Of a DNA stretch of 64,000 nt, positions 25,306 through 39,148 are shown one piece after another. A program made the position numbers and the translations under genes. The notes under the pieces are model-generated. The model made no database searches. It was not told the origin of the DNA and saw only the letters and a list, made by a program, of their open reading frames with translations. The stretch's first letter is position 1. Each line of letters opens with the position of its first letter. This stretch comes from Setaria digitata (taxonomy: Eukaryota > Nematoda > Chromadorea > Rhabditida > Setariidae): contig RCAB01000292.1 in NCBI GenBank assembly GCA_003640385.1, positions 16,665 through 80,664 on the forward strand. Direction: 5' to 3'.

Positions 25306-26851
25306 ACTATATATATATAAGTGATAAAAAAGACTTCAATGACTATATATATATATATATATTTACCAGTTCATATTATCTTTATATATATATATATTTC
25401 AAAAGATTCATTTTACCAAGTTTGTATTCCTATTTTACCTCATTTTCGTTTTATCATCTCCTTTCAGGAATAGAGCAAATATCGAATAATTGAAATGATT
25501 TATTGAGAATATTTTTCATTGCTTTATGTATTCGTATATATCAAATTATATCAAATTTTAATTCACTACGAGCTAAACTTTCTTTCATTTTAATTATAAA
25601 AAAAAAAAAAAAAAAAACATTAATCACGTTCGTATTAGATTTCTTATTTCAAAAATAACATTTTTGTTTTCTTTCCTTGTTTGCTTTTCTTTTTTTTTTT
25701 TTTTTATGAAAATTAAGAAATTATATTATTGTTGCCTTCTTGTTTTTTTTTTGCACACTTTTAATTTCTCTGTAATTTTATTCCTTTTTTTTTTTTCTGC
25801 ATGCTGAAAACTGTTCTTTAAAAATTCTCCAAATTTCGAGCATCAGTTTTTTTTTTTTCCTTCATTTGATCAGTAGGCTTTTTCCATTGAATGCTGACGT
25901 TGGCTTCATTAATATTGTACTCAGAATTTCATTTTCTCTTTAAAAATTTTTAAATCATTTAACCGTTGTAAGAAAAAGAAAAAAAAAAAAACGACACTTT
26001 CAAGTAGCTTTGATCCTTTCCAGAACAAAACAACAAAATGTTAGAAGTGCTATTTTTTATTTTTAATTTTCTTTTTTTTAAATATAAATTTCATATGAAC
26101 TTTTGTTTGAAAACATCAGGCATCATTGATCCATCAGCATGAATTTTAAAACAAAAAAAGAAAGAAAGAAAAGAAAAAAGATTTCTTAGAAATGTTTATT
26201 TTTCCACATAGTTTTATTTCCTCAATCATGCAAATAAAAACGAGCTGTAATACTTTTAATGAAATATTTCCTTCTCATATAATCTATAAATTAATTAATA
26301 ATTAATTAATCTAGCATTAAATGATTGACAAAATTAGTTTATCGAAAAATAATCTTGTCGCTTATAATTAATGTGAAAGAAAAAAAAAAATCTTCTTCAG
26401 CATTAGAAATTATTATTGATAGAAGGAAATCAAAACTATGCTCAATCTATTAACTTCTGTTTTAGAAGATATCTGAGTAATTTAATTTATTAGGCGTTTT
26501 AATTCATATGCACTTTGTCATGTTTTAATTAATGTTTTGAGTATTGGATCGTTTTATAATTTTTAATTTCAAATGCACTGTTTTATAGTTTTTATGGTGT
26601 TCGTTCTAAAAATAAAAAATAAAAAAAAAAATTCCTATTTAAAAAAGTAATATAAAAATGAACTTTTTTCAAAAAAAAGAGCTATTATTGGCATAAAATG
26701 TAAAATAATTTTTTTACACTTAATCAAAATGAACTCTTTTCAATTTATTTATTTAGATTTTTTTTTCTGTATTAAATTTAATTTATGAATTAAAAAAAAA
26801 AATAATTAAAATGAATAGCTATCTGTTATGTGCTAAAATTAAAACATTTTC

Positions 26852-26853
26852 AG
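26852..26853 (+). promoter_or_regulatory. Splice or trans-splice acceptor before membrane-protein start
   Basis: ACATTTTCAG ends here, 36 bases before the chosen ATG at 26890. It fits either a spliced-leader acceptor, as is common in nematodes, or a 5'-UTR intron. An out-of-frame ATG followed by a stop after five codons lies between it and the start. Confidence 0.45.
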
Positions 26854-26889
26854 ATGTATTTCAACTACTAAAATAGAGCATCTCCAAAA

Positions 26890-29800
26890 ATGATAATGCC
26901 TTTTGTTGTACTTCTATCAACTACTGAAATGAATAATGGTTTTGTTAATTTAAAACAAAAAAGGCGTATTAAACATACTGTAACACTATTAGTTGCTATT
27001 GCTATACTAATTGCAATGATCATTGTTACTGGAGTATTATATGTTTTTCAATTACCACCAAAAAATCGGAAACTTACTGCCAATGATGCTAATTTATTAC
27101 AAGATGAAGGTTGGTCTTAATTATTTTAGTTTTAATTATCTTCAAATGTAATTATGATTACATGACTGCACTTCGTACATTCAAATCAAATATTATCATT
27201 AATTGATTAACAAAACTAACTGTTACATGATATTAGAGTGAATTTAGTCTTTCAAAGACTAAATTCAAAATTCAAAAAAAAAATAAATTCTAAATTCAAA
27301 AAACTAAAAATTCAAAATCTTTCAAAGATTTAAAAAATAAAATAAAATAATTAAAAAAAAAAAAAAAGAAATTGAATTATTTCTTAAAAATCCTAAGTGA
27401 ACAAACACAATTATAATTAGCGTAATTAGCACTAATTCTTGCAGATACGTGGAAACGTGAAGTGCATGCTGTTTTTGCAATAAATTTGGTGGGTCCAAAA
27501 AATACACGAGTGAGACGATCCATCGAAAATGTTAAGGTAATTTTTATTTTTTTAGTTGCCTTTTTTTTTTTTTTTTTCTTTTCTCAAATAAAATTATGAT
27601 AATATGCATGATAAGAATATAATCATGTATTATTTATTTGCTTCTTTTGCTAACCTTTTGGCTGTTAGAGTTTTCACAATTAAAAAATATATGCATATTT
27701 GGTAACACAATAATATAAATATGTTTTATCTGTTAGTCTTCTTTTTTTTTTTTCTCCCTTCTTTTAGAATTTTCATTGAAAACTTTGAAAGTTCCCTTTT
27801 CTGACCAATTTTTGTCCTAAAAACAGGAGCAAATTTGTGTTTATTTATTTATTTGCTTTTTTTCGTATTTTTATTTGTTAACAAAAGTATAAATTTTTTT
27901 TTTTTTTGAAAATTTCACTTAGCAATGACCTTGAGCAAAATTTTTTATTTTAACTTTCTTTTTTTTTTTTTTTTTTGGCTGAAACTAAATTTCGAAAATT
28001 TCAATATATATGCACATTATTGGACATGACAGTTCCGCCGGCATTTACCAATTTAACTCATGCACATGAGAGAGGAAAAAAATATTCGTATAAGTGCTAT
28101 TAATTAATTAGGATTTCTTTTTGAATGAAAAAGAAGTGAAAAATTTGTAAGTAATGAAGTGAAATTGTTAATCGAAGAAATATGCTTCATTAGATTCTTT
28201 TTTTTTTTTTTTATTCTTTTTCTAGTAATTTTCTAAAAGTCATAACTATTTACAATGAGCATATTTCAAACTTTTTCCTTCTTTTTTTTTTTTTCCCCGG
28301 GATAAAAGCAATAATTCATTGTTGCACGGCTAATTAATAAGAAAAGAAAAAAGTAAGAAAAATTGACAAACAAGAAAAAAAAAACTAGGAACTACAGATA
28401 AAATACAATTAATTTTATGAAATTTCTTTAAAGCGATACTATTCACCACTTCCTGGCAATTGACATTTCACATGTCAATGAAATTAGGTAATTTTTCAGC
28501 AAAAACAATTTGTTCATTTGACTTTTCTGTCGCGCAAACATATCCAAGATTGCATAATAGCTTTCTAAATTATTCTAACTGTATATTTTTCAGTTATTTG
28601 ATAAAGTCTTATAATGCAAAACTATAAGAATATTTTATCAAATGGAAAATTTTTAATTGATTAGAAACAATTTAGGACAACTAAATTCATGAACTACCTA
28701 GAATATTTATTTAACCTAAACTATTTTGCATATCTTTTTCTTAAGAATAAAACAGTTAATGCAATATTTAAAAAAAAAAAAAAATAAAAGATCACTAATT
28801 CACAATGTTTTTTTTTCTCAAATTTTTGTATAATTTTACAAACAATTTTAAATTTGATCAAAAAAAAAAAAAAATTTTTTTTTAAAGTTTATAGGAAGGG
28901 GTAGGATTGTCTAGGAGATAAAAAGAGCAAATCAAAACGTTGAAATCATTATTTACTTGTAATTAAGTGCCATATCGTTATACTGGATTGAATTCGAGAT
29001 TTTTTTAAAAATTCATCTCGAGAATACTTTGAGACTAATTTTTAAAAAAGATTTTACACATCAGCAAAATATCATTGAATTTTGTGATATAATTTTGAAG
29101 AAGCCATTAAGATATCGCAATATTATCAGTTTTGGTCATATTTTCGTTTTCCTTTATGTGTCGAAATTCCACAACATACGACTGGAATGAAATTTCTTTC
29201 TTCAGTATCTACAAAATTCATTCTAATATTAATTTTTGCAGTCAATTAAAAAACATTTAATTAGTGCTCCTTTTTTCTTTTTCTTTTTTTTTTTTTTTTC
29301 TATTTTTGAAGAGAAGCGAAAAATTCTAATAGGCTATGTGGCATAAAATTAAAAAATTGTTCAAAATCATTTTCTTCTTTCAAGACACTTAACATTTGTC
29401 CTAATTAGCATTCATTTTCACAACGGCACCAAATTTTCGCCAAAAAATTTTCGTTTTTTATAAGTTTAAAAGAGCGGAAAAGGAAAAGTTATGATTTTAT
29501 TTTAACTTAAAATTTAAATTAACACTAATGAACTAAAGAAAAATCATTACATCAAATTAAAAGTAAAAAAAAATAAAAACTGTTAACATTTGAAAAAAAA
29601 AAGAAAAAAACAATGAAAATTTGCAGTAATTTGGCATAGCTAAATAATACAAACAATTATTTAAACTATATCCTGATTAGATGCTTAAAATATATTTATA
29701 TATTTGAATTAGTTAAAATATTTTGGGAAAGAATAGCAAGCATGAGATGAATGAATGCTTTATTCGCTACTTTTATCTAAACTTTATCTAAACTTAATCG

Positions 29801-32800
29801 AATATATAATAATCATTTTTTTTTTTTTGAGTACCAGAAGAATATAGTATAAGTAAGTGTTAAATTGTGATTGAAAAAAAAAAAATCTGTTTTAATCATA
29901 TTACGCTAAAAATGTTAAAACATATTTTTCCTACATAATTATTAGCAATCATTTAGTGGACGATATGTTTGTTATTCGATGATTATTTAGATCGAAGACT
30001 GATTGATAATTTATGTTTCTTATTTAACAAGCAAAAAAATTAGTTTGTGTCAATATTATCAGATATCAATATCAATCAGTTATTAGAAAAATAAGTTAAA
30101 ATTAGCCAATAATAAAGAACTACAGAAGTGAATCTCTCGTGGCTTTTAATTTTAGTTCTGAGACACTATTACTTCTAATTAAACAATTAGTGATGACAGC
30201 TGTTGATACTATATTGCTGATTGGTTATCAGCAATTATAATAGATTCATTGTTGATTCACGAGTGAAATCCTTATTATATTAACAGTTTTATCATGAATT
30301 TTTAGAAACCCATAAACTAAAGTTATAATTTGGTGTAATTAGCTGAAATGGGATATCACATTTAAATTGAATGATTCAAAAATTTTGATAAAAACTTTTC
30401 AGTACTTAAAATTGTTCCTGTTATTTTATTCCAATTATTTAGTTATCAATTTATTATTTTGCATCGATTTATTCCATTCCATTATTTATATTATTAATTT
30501 ATTCCAACTTATTATTTATATCACTAATTTATTCCAAAAATCACTCCAATCTTTGCATCTTTTTAAATTTTTAGAGCAATTTTACACATTTTATTTGATT
30601 TAAATTTCAGAGATTTACACTGGAAGTGATTCGATCATTGCTTATCACTTATTACGATAGTGATGCACAATTTGTGATACAGTCTTATTCGGTTACGGGA
30701 AATACGACAATAAGCGATCTATGCGATGCTGAATGTACAATGAAGCATATCAATGAAATTGATCAGGAACCAACTTTTACATCTGAGAATCCTAATCAAA
30801 CTGAGTTCGTTCTTTGTCTATTATCATGATAAACTTTTGGTAATATTTGATGACAGTTAAACATTTCACTTAGTCAAAAAAAATCTTCCTGTAATTTATT
30901 TTGCATTCATTTCATACATGAACTTCTATTTTTCTATTTTTATAAGCTGAGAAATTTAAGAATCTCTCTAAATTTGGAAAAAAATAAAAGAAATTATAAA
31001 AATAAAATATTTAATGCTCATTTTTTTTTTCTCTCTTCCATTCTGTAGAGGATTGAGGAACTTAATTAGTTAATTAGTAAGGAAGGTTTTTCTTTTTTTC
31101 TTTCATCGCGTTAATCTTTAATTGGCTTTTTTTTTTCTTTTTCAACTTTACCAAACTTTCAAAAAATTACTTCGCCCTATTTACCTAAATCTTTGCAATG
31201 TTCTTTAATCATCTGTTTTTTTTTTTTTTTTTGATGTATTCTTTCTCACAATTTTGAAATTTGATATTTTTGCAATAATTTTTGTTTATCAGTTTCTAAG
31301 TAAAAAAAAAAAAATTTTATTCCAACAAGCTAGACAATTACTATACAACCTAACTATTCAGACAAAATCTCGAAGCACATTTTTTCTTAATTAATTAATG
31401 AACTTTTTTTGGCAACAATTTCTGATTTCTAAGCAATGCTAACGAAATCCTTTCACACAAGGCACTGTCAAATTTTGTTCAAAAAATATACAAATAAAAA
31501 AATTGATTCGATTCTTTCAACTAGTTTTTAAATTTACTTTTTTTCTTCTTTCTTTTTTAAATTTCAGTGCTGTTTGGCAATATTATCGCTATAGTCTTGG
31601 AAAGAAACCAAGTCTGTATATTTTATTTGTTGCTGATCGTGCCTCTTACAGGTATTTGATTAAAAGTTGAAATATCACAATAAATACTCTACTGATTTTT
31701 CAATTCATTTTTTGGAAACTTTTATTTTACAGTGTCATCACTCTAATTAGCAAATTTAAAGACAAATTTGAATCTAAAAAAAAAAAAAAACAATTTTTTC
31801 CAGTCAATTATTTAAATTTCGAAAAATTACAGAGATGACGCTTTATTTGCAAAGGATATGGAAGAATCAAGTCGAGCTTTACGTGAAACAAAACTTATTG
31901 AGAGAACAGAAACCGTTTTGGTTGATGATATCAATGCAACTGATTATTTCTTATATAGCATTATCAGTGATGGAACAAGTGCTTCTGAAACAGCAAGTTT
32001 GATCAACGATAGATTGAGTTAGTTACGGTGATTTCTTCATGTATATTTACTAGTGAGCCAAAAAAAAAAAAAAAAAGTGGTAATAATAATAAGCTTATCA
32101 TTGTTTTCTCTATATGAATAAATTACGAAAATAGCTAAAGCACAAGTTTGAAATTTCTCATACAATTAATTGATTATTAAATTGTTACCGTTTCTAAATC
32201 ATACTGTATCTAACACACATTTCCATCTCCTTTCTTACTGTATGAACCAGTCGAATAATTATTCGTCTCGTTTATATCAATGGGTAAATTTTAATCTGAG
32301 GTAAATTTTTCTTTTTATTTTTTTTCAGTATCACACTATAGAAATAACGATGAAATGAGTGCTAGTGCTGGTATTTCAAGTGTAATTGATTCGCAAGAAA
32401 ATACGGCTCATATAAAATCAACCAATGATGAGGTAAGTGGTGCTAATTTTTTATGCTATTAAAAAGTTCGATAATTTTTTTCTCTTTTTTTTTTTTAAGA
32501 GAACTTAGAATGAAACTGACTAAATTATTTTGATTCATTAACATATCTTTTTAGTCTCATTGATAGGAAAAGTTAATAGTTAGTTGGCAACAATTTGTCT
32601 TATTTTATAGGATGATAATTCAATTGATGTACAAACGATAATGGCAACATCAACTACTGCATATCGTCTAAATACAGGTAGATGACAGTGATTAATTAAT
32701 AATCTTGTCTTGGTTCATTAGTTTCATACTACCTAGTAATAATAGAAGTATAAAATTATTTAGTTAGAATTAAAACTACAATTATGGAAAAGTTAATGAG

Positions 32801-35800
32801 CAAAAAAGTGATACTGAAGCAGCCATTATATTTGTTTGAATTACTGTTGAATCGGTTTTGTTCAATGATTGTTACATTATGTCAATTAATAATGATACTG
32901 TATAAATTGTCCTTAATATAAAGCACATTCTTATTTCTTAAAATTTTAGACACAATAGGACAGGTAATCGCACCTTCTTCTTCCTCATCTACTGCTCAAT
33001 CCAATCAATTGCAAGTTTCTCTTCAGTCTTTTTTTTTTTCTTTTTTTTTTGAATTCATCATCATTTTATCTTTGTATTGCTAGGAGATATATCATTTAGT
33101 GCTAATGAAATAGACTAATTAAGTTTAAATAACTGTTGATGAAATTTCTGTTTTCTTTTTAAGAAATATGGATGAAGTGTCGAGCAGAGATATTTCACTA
33201 TCATCACTGGATAATGTCCATTCAAGAGAAACATTTCATGAAAAAGAATTCACTGCAGTGGATATTTTCGATGCTACCAAAGTAACTATTCCTACTGAAG
33301 TTAGCACTGATCGTACTACTTCAGATTCTTCTGGCACTGATTATACTACTTCAGATTCCGCTGAAACTGGTTCTATTAGTATTTCGGTTTCTGCTGGCGC
33401 TAATCATGCTACTTCAGATTCTTCTGGCACTGAAAAGACAGCCTTTATGGTGCCACCATTTCTGTGGGTTGGAAATGTTAATGAGAATAGTTTTGGAGAA
33501 GGTAGCAGGGATGGTAGAAAAACAACTGATGCAATGAACAGATTAACTTCAGTAAATGAAATTTCATCCAGTATTACAGATGAGAGCATGCTCACCAGAA
33601 GTACTGAATATGTTACTAAGGCTAGTCATACAATAAGTGAAGAATCAGCATCAGAAGATGTTGCCAACATTAATTCTACAGTAACAGTTGCCGGAATGTT
33701 ATCGGAATCTGAAATTCACCAACTAGAAACTACTGAAACGTCGAGAAACACATATAGTGATTTTTCTTCCTCAAAAACAACATTATCGTCTCTTGAAAAT
33801 AAGGCAATGTCTGAGATGGGTGCAATTGTTGATACAGATTCCGGTACCGTTCATGTTGAGTATCATTCTACGATTCACTATGATGGGATGAAAAATTTGC
33901 TCTCATCACCTTCATCAGTAACAGTTTCTACTTCATCAGCAGAACGTTCCGGAATTGACGAACGGAATGACAACTCTGTTTCGAATAAAGCCATATCAAC
34001 AATTGCAACCAATATAAAAGATGAAGAAATGTTTAAAGAATCGGGCAGTTATTTGGATTCAATTAAAAGCAGCACCGTAATAGTGCCATTGCTTTTTTCA
34101 AATCTTCCAGTAATGGATGATGAGAGTTTGCCTGTAACCGAATCATTTACTTCAACAAGAGCCAGTAAAAGTAATGTCGATTCTGTTGATGGGAAAGTGG
34201 AAATGGATTTAATGTATCCGAGTACCACTTCAACAATGCCGCAGTCAGATGCCGTAAATTTGGCTTATTTCTCGAAGAATTTTGCTCCAGCACCAACCTT
34301 GACAAGCACCAAAATGCTTAGCTCTTTTGGAACAGATATTCCAGATGATAATGATGCTAGAATCAGAAGTACAACAGAATCACATTCAACAGAAGTAACA
34401 ACAGTCGAGAGTGGCAGCATGGCGATAAATAATGTAACATCAATTTTGGAGATATCTAAGACTGGTTCTGAAGATTCAGCTTTTATCCAAGAAGGTTTAC
34501 TTTCTAACAGGAATATGAAGCAGTTTATGTTCGAAGGAAATGATTCGTTGCTTAGTACTGCTGAATCTTTAGCAACTGCAAGCACCACAACTGAAATTCC
34601 TCCGAAAAATACAACTGATTCATCGGAAATGTTAAGCAAAGCTCTCTCAACATCAACTGATAAGAAATTATCAGTAACAATGAGTGAACTACTGAACGGA
34701 GATAATTTCAAACATTCCATTGCCATTACAAACAATTACTTTGCATTTTCGCAGACAAAAACGACATCAAGCTCATCAGAGAGTATGAACCGTCTCTTTG
34801 CTGATTCTGAACTAATAACAGCTACAGAAACAGCATCAGCAGGTGAGACTTCGACTCTTGACGCTGGCTCAGGTAAAAATCATCCACTGATCAGTGGGAT
34901 TAATTCAACTTTGATTGCCACAACCGGTGATACTTTCACCGGTGCATCACATCAAGAAAGTTCTGATACTAAGCAAATATTGAGTAATTTAACAGTAGCA
35001 AATCCAACCATGGCTGGCCTGTTTGGATCTATGGAAAGCTCCACTATCACGATCCAGAATACAAATGGAGCAGGAAATGAAATTCCAAATAGCATAACTG
35101 TTGCAGATAACGAATTGAAAGATACAACACTAAGCGCTAAAATACCAATGGCCATTTTCAACATAACAATACCATCCTCAGTATTTGATGTAAAATTTTC
35201 ATCATATATTAATCGGCCAAGTATTGATTACAACTATCTATTGATGGACGAAGTTGATTACAGAGAAGATGAAGGAACAAATGTTCCCTCGTCAAGAATT
35301 GCTTCCAGTACGGATGTCGAGATTGCTTTTCTAGACGATGCATCAACTAATACAAATGAAACATATAATGATTTATATTTATACGATGATCATTCACTTA
35401 CCCTAACAAATGGCTCAGCATTGAAAAATTTTAAAACGACAAATGTCACATTGACAAAAATTCCTGAAAAACATTTTTTGCCGGAAAATGTATCACCTGT
35501 CGTTCAATCTAATTCATTCGTTCCTTTTGATGGAATTACCGAAGAAGACAGGAGTAGTGTATCTTCAGTGAATATCGCTAATGCATTGCATTTTTTAAAT
35601 GCCGGTACTCGTCCCCTAGAAACTGCAATATTAGATGGTACTTTGGAGAATGCAGTAATTTCTACGGCATTACCTAACTTTAATGAATTTACTGAAAAAG
35701 TTCCCGATGAACATGATAGCATTACTGCGAAAAAGGCACCTGTTAGAACAGCTTCTAGTCTAACAGATCCGATAAAGTTTGATTTAATTGGTCAACAAAC

Positions 35801-36320
35801 GAATGAGCAATTTACTGATGCTGATAAAGGAGAACAGATGATCAGACTGACAACATCACTGAATAATGCTGAAAATGAAAGAAGCTTGGAATATGTTACC
35901 GCTACAAGAGCTTCAGAAATTGAAGAAGTTGCATTCCTGAATATAAGTCGCAGAAAGATCATCCATCAAACATCAACCGTTCTGAAAGCAGAGAAGCTAA
36001 CCGGAAATGATTCGTTGACACTAACATCTGCTCCCCGCTCTTCAACTATAAAGCCAGATGAGAGAAACATGATGGAAAATGCTTCATCGTTTGATCAAAT
36101 TTCAGTTCAAGAAGAAAATACAACGATCGTATTTTCAGATTTGCAGCCTCAAACTGTTGACAGTATCGCTGTTAGCAGTGATTATGAAGCATCATTCAGT
36201 GATAAAGAAAGCCTCAAATTAGCATCAGCGGCAAATGTTACGAGTAGCACTGATAAATTGCCGTTATCAACATTATCATCATCAGTGATACCTGAAAATT
36301 CATCGTTACAGCGATTTTAA
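26890..36320 (+). CDS. Single-pass membrane protein: vWA-like ectodomain plus mucin-like Ser/Thr region
   Basis: Nine exons: 26890-27109, 27445-27536, 30611-30804, 31568-31651, 31833-32017, 32329-32432, 32611-32677, 32950-33025, 33164-36320. All phases agree and give 1,392 residues. The eighth donor (GTCTTT) is weak; a 14-base form ending 32963 has a better donor but does not keep frame. There is a basic cytoplasmic start and one hydrophobic segment at about 29-54, without a cleavable-signal pattern, so it is probably type II with the C-terminus outside. Residues about 77-258 follow the alternating strand/helix order of a von Willebrand A fold: VHAVFAINLVG, then AQFVIQSYS, PSLYILFVADR, TETVLVDDI and a final helix. 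The metal-site DxSxS is absent. Residues about 341-1392, one 3.2-kb exon, are Ser/Thr-rich with many NxS/T sites and a TTSDSSGT repeat near the start, suggesting a heavily glycosylated surface mucin. The fold call is by eye. Confidence 0.72.
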
Positions 36321-36381
36321 AATGAAAATGATGTTTCGTCGGGTTGGAACGATCCAAGTAATATTTCCCGGAACCATAAGT

Positions 36382-36387
36382 AATAAA
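36382..36387 (+). terminator. Poly(A) signal AATAAA
   Basis: AATAAA lies 61 bases past the stop of the mucin-like gene, with another about 30 bases on. It supports a transcript end here, and so argues that the TAA at 36318 is the real stop. Confidence 0.5.
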
Positions 36388-38966
36388 TCTTCTTCAGCAC
36401 TAAATCACCGGAAAATAAATTTCTAATCAAGCATGCGGAAGAAAGTTTCCATCCATTTTCAAGAGTTTTCCTTTTTCTTTCTTTTTTTTTTTTGCAAGTA
36501 GTGAGTTTTCAACTGGCATGAAGATCTCTGGTGAAAATGCGATGATGACATTCTATTGTTTTTTTTCCTCTCTAATGATTAATTAGTTGATAATGGACTA
36601 ATTACTGAAACGAATAAATTTTGCTAAGATAGGCAAATGTACAAATGTTCTATTTACTTTTACTGGATAAAATCTGATTAATTGGCTTAATTTGTATAAA
36701 ATTCAGTGGTAAAGAATTTCTGTTCAATGTCTTTGTCCTTTTTTCTCAGGTTATTTAGCATCAAATTCCAAATCCAAAATAACCTGCAGAACAGGAGCAC
36801 TTTGCTATTTGAATTCCGACTGAAAAATATGCTTTTTAATCGAAAACTTAATTTATAACCAATAAATGATTCACACCTAAAAGCAGTTAATTAAATTAAA
36901 CAAAGACAAGTCAACTTTTCGAGGAAAAAAAAAACGGTATGTTATCTTCGAAACAAATCAATTAGTATAACGAAATATATTCATTTACTTCCAAATTGGT
37001 CAAGAATTATTCTATAAATTTTTTTGTTTTTCTTGCAATTTATAAACTAATTAATTTCTGTAAGCCGTAATTAATGTCTATCATATAAACTGTTACTTCT
37101 TTTTAAGTGATTTTATTGTTGTTAAGGATTTCGTGTTTTCCAGCGACAGACCGATTATCTTTTTGCGGTTTCATTTTTTAATGCAAATTTGTTCGAAATT
37201 GAAAAAAAAAAGTTAAAATCTAGGATTAAAAAAGGAGAGAATTACATTATTATATTTTTCGAGCCAATTATTGCAATTTTAGAACAGCTTGCTAGCTCCC
37301 ACTTTGATAATTTTTATTTTAGCAATTTGGTAGCAGAATCACTTTTAGTTATTTATTTTAATTTTGATTATTTTGGCTTTTTTTAAATAAGCATCTGTAA
37401 TTTTTGTTTTAGCTTTTTGTTATAACATTAGTTCAATTCGGGAATTTACACTTAAATATCTGACACTGATATTCGATCTGTTAGAATTGACACAAATGTG
37501 AAACAATCAATAAGCTACATATTTCAATTAATACAACTGGCATTTTTTTTTTTTTTACCTGTACAGCTGCTAATTAACATACCTGTATTCACTTTTACTT
37601 CTGTTCCAGATGAATAAAGTAATCGCTGTAAATATGAAATTCTGCTTCTTATTTATTTTTTTTTTAATAACAATTTGACAACATTTTTTTTTTTTTTTTA
37701 TTTATTTATCATATCAGTTTTCACGATTTCAATTATGAAACTGCTCCTAAGCACTGTTTCTTTCTAGAAAAGAAAACTTTTTTTATTGTTAATAATACAA
37801 TTACTAATTGTAATTATGCTTACATAACTGCAACTAAGATACGAAACATGCTTTGTTGTTTGTTTAGGAATTTTTATCATCACATGTGCTGCTCGATCAT
37901 AAAACTTGAAAGATGATCAAAATGAATGATAATATTTCTTTTTTTTTTTTTTTTTTCTTTTAAATCGTAATTTTCCTCAAAATTGGATCAGCCTTTTTAT
38001 ATAAAATGTCAAAATGATGCATTCAAAATTAATGCATTTTAAAAAATTAACAATTTGATTCAATTTTGTCAATTATGAAATTAAGAATTGTGCACTTTTC
38101 GAAAGTTCCATCATTGATAATGATTGATTGTTTGCTATTGAACAATAGAAATATACAATTTGAAATGCTATTTCTGTATTTAAATTTAAATTTCATCATG
38201 CATGATGCATTTAGAATTTAGCATATTGGAGAATTGAAATCATAAAGTAATGATTGCAGAAAATGAACTCTGGAAAAATGATATGATAATATCAGTTCGT
38301 TTTACATGATTATCATTGTATCATTGTTTTGTAGCTGATTACATTGCTATTAGTTGGATTCCACGATAAACATTAAAACACTGTATTGATGCAGGATAGC
38401 ATCAAGAAATGTATTATCAACAGAATCTTCAATAATATTGTTTGAAAAGAATTTCCAATAATAACTAAACAATCCCTATCTTTATGTGTTCCTTATTTTT
38501 AAATCTGTAAGCTTAATTATACAAATAAAATGATAAAATGAGAAGTATTATCAAAGTGTTACAATAAAAGAAAACTTAAAAAAAAAAGGAAAAAAAGAAA
38601 AGAAAAAGAAAAAAGAAACGATTCAAAGATTAATGGAACATTTTTTAAAAATAATCAAAATAAAAAAGACTAAAAAATTGTAATGAATTTTGCAATCAAA
38701 CAAATTACATTAAAATAGATAAAATTTCATTTAATAATTTATAATTTCTCAATTACTGCAATATTGAGCAATTTCTACATAATAAAAAAAAAAAATAAAA
38801 CTTTCATCCTATTTATTTAAATGTTTAAAACCTGTCATAAATATAATATATGTCATAAATATAGTCTGAAAAGGTGCATTTATTAAATAATTAAATATGT
38901 GAATTCATTTATTAAATACATCTACAAAATTCGTCATCATTTGCTACTGTTTTGCTTTTCTATCAG
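36388..38966. other. Non-coding region after the mucin-like gene
   Basis: About 2.6 kb of AT-rich DNA with homopolymers. An 80-codon frame at 37144-37386 is Phe/Ile/Lys-rich and looks like chance. No confident exon was seen on either strand. Confidence 0.5.
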
Positions 38967-39148
38967 TGCGAAACGATGGAGCGCCATCACAAAAAGGTAT
39001 TGTTGAAAGAAGTTTTAAACGAAAATACAGGATGTCATCATCGATGGAAGATTTCGCTGTCACCAATCTTATCTATCGAAATCATTATAATTCTAGTATT
39101 CCATCCTTCTTGCCCTCGCCCATCTCTCCCTTTCCATATAAACACTAA
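38967..39148 (+). CDS. Orphan terminal coding exon
   Basis: A CTATCAG acceptor is followed in phase 1 by 60 codons of balanced, protein-like sequence, including GIVERSFKRKYRMSSSMEDF and a C-terminal PSFLPSPISPFPYKH, ending in TAA. It needs an upstream exon ending with one base. The nearest compatible donor is at 36358, past the TAA of the mucin-like gene; another phase-1 donor, GTAGCA, lies inside the last exon near 36243. It may encode an alternative C-terminus of that protein or belong to an undetected gene. Confidence 0.4.

Larger units (their letters stand above)
16889..26889. other. 10-kb gene-poor, homopolymer-dense region
   Basis: No confident gene on either strand. The DNA is AT-rich with dozens of A or T runs of 10-25 bases, which generate Phe- or Lys-rich spurious frames (notably 18.1-18.8 kb and 24.1-24.4 kb). 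An ATTAAA that could serve as a poly(A) signal for the upstream gene is near 16958. Specific elements inside are listed separately. Confidence 0.55.

Noticed and set aside
33404..35722. Minus-strand frames of 60-156 codons inside the mucin-like exon
   Set aside because: Shadows of the 1,050-codon plus-strand frame; hydrophobic composition arises from complementing Ser/Thr codons.
37134..37386. 80-codon frame after a TTCCAG acceptor
   Set aside because: Phe/Ile/Lys/Asn-rich and no donor or partner; typical of chance frames in AT-rich DNA.
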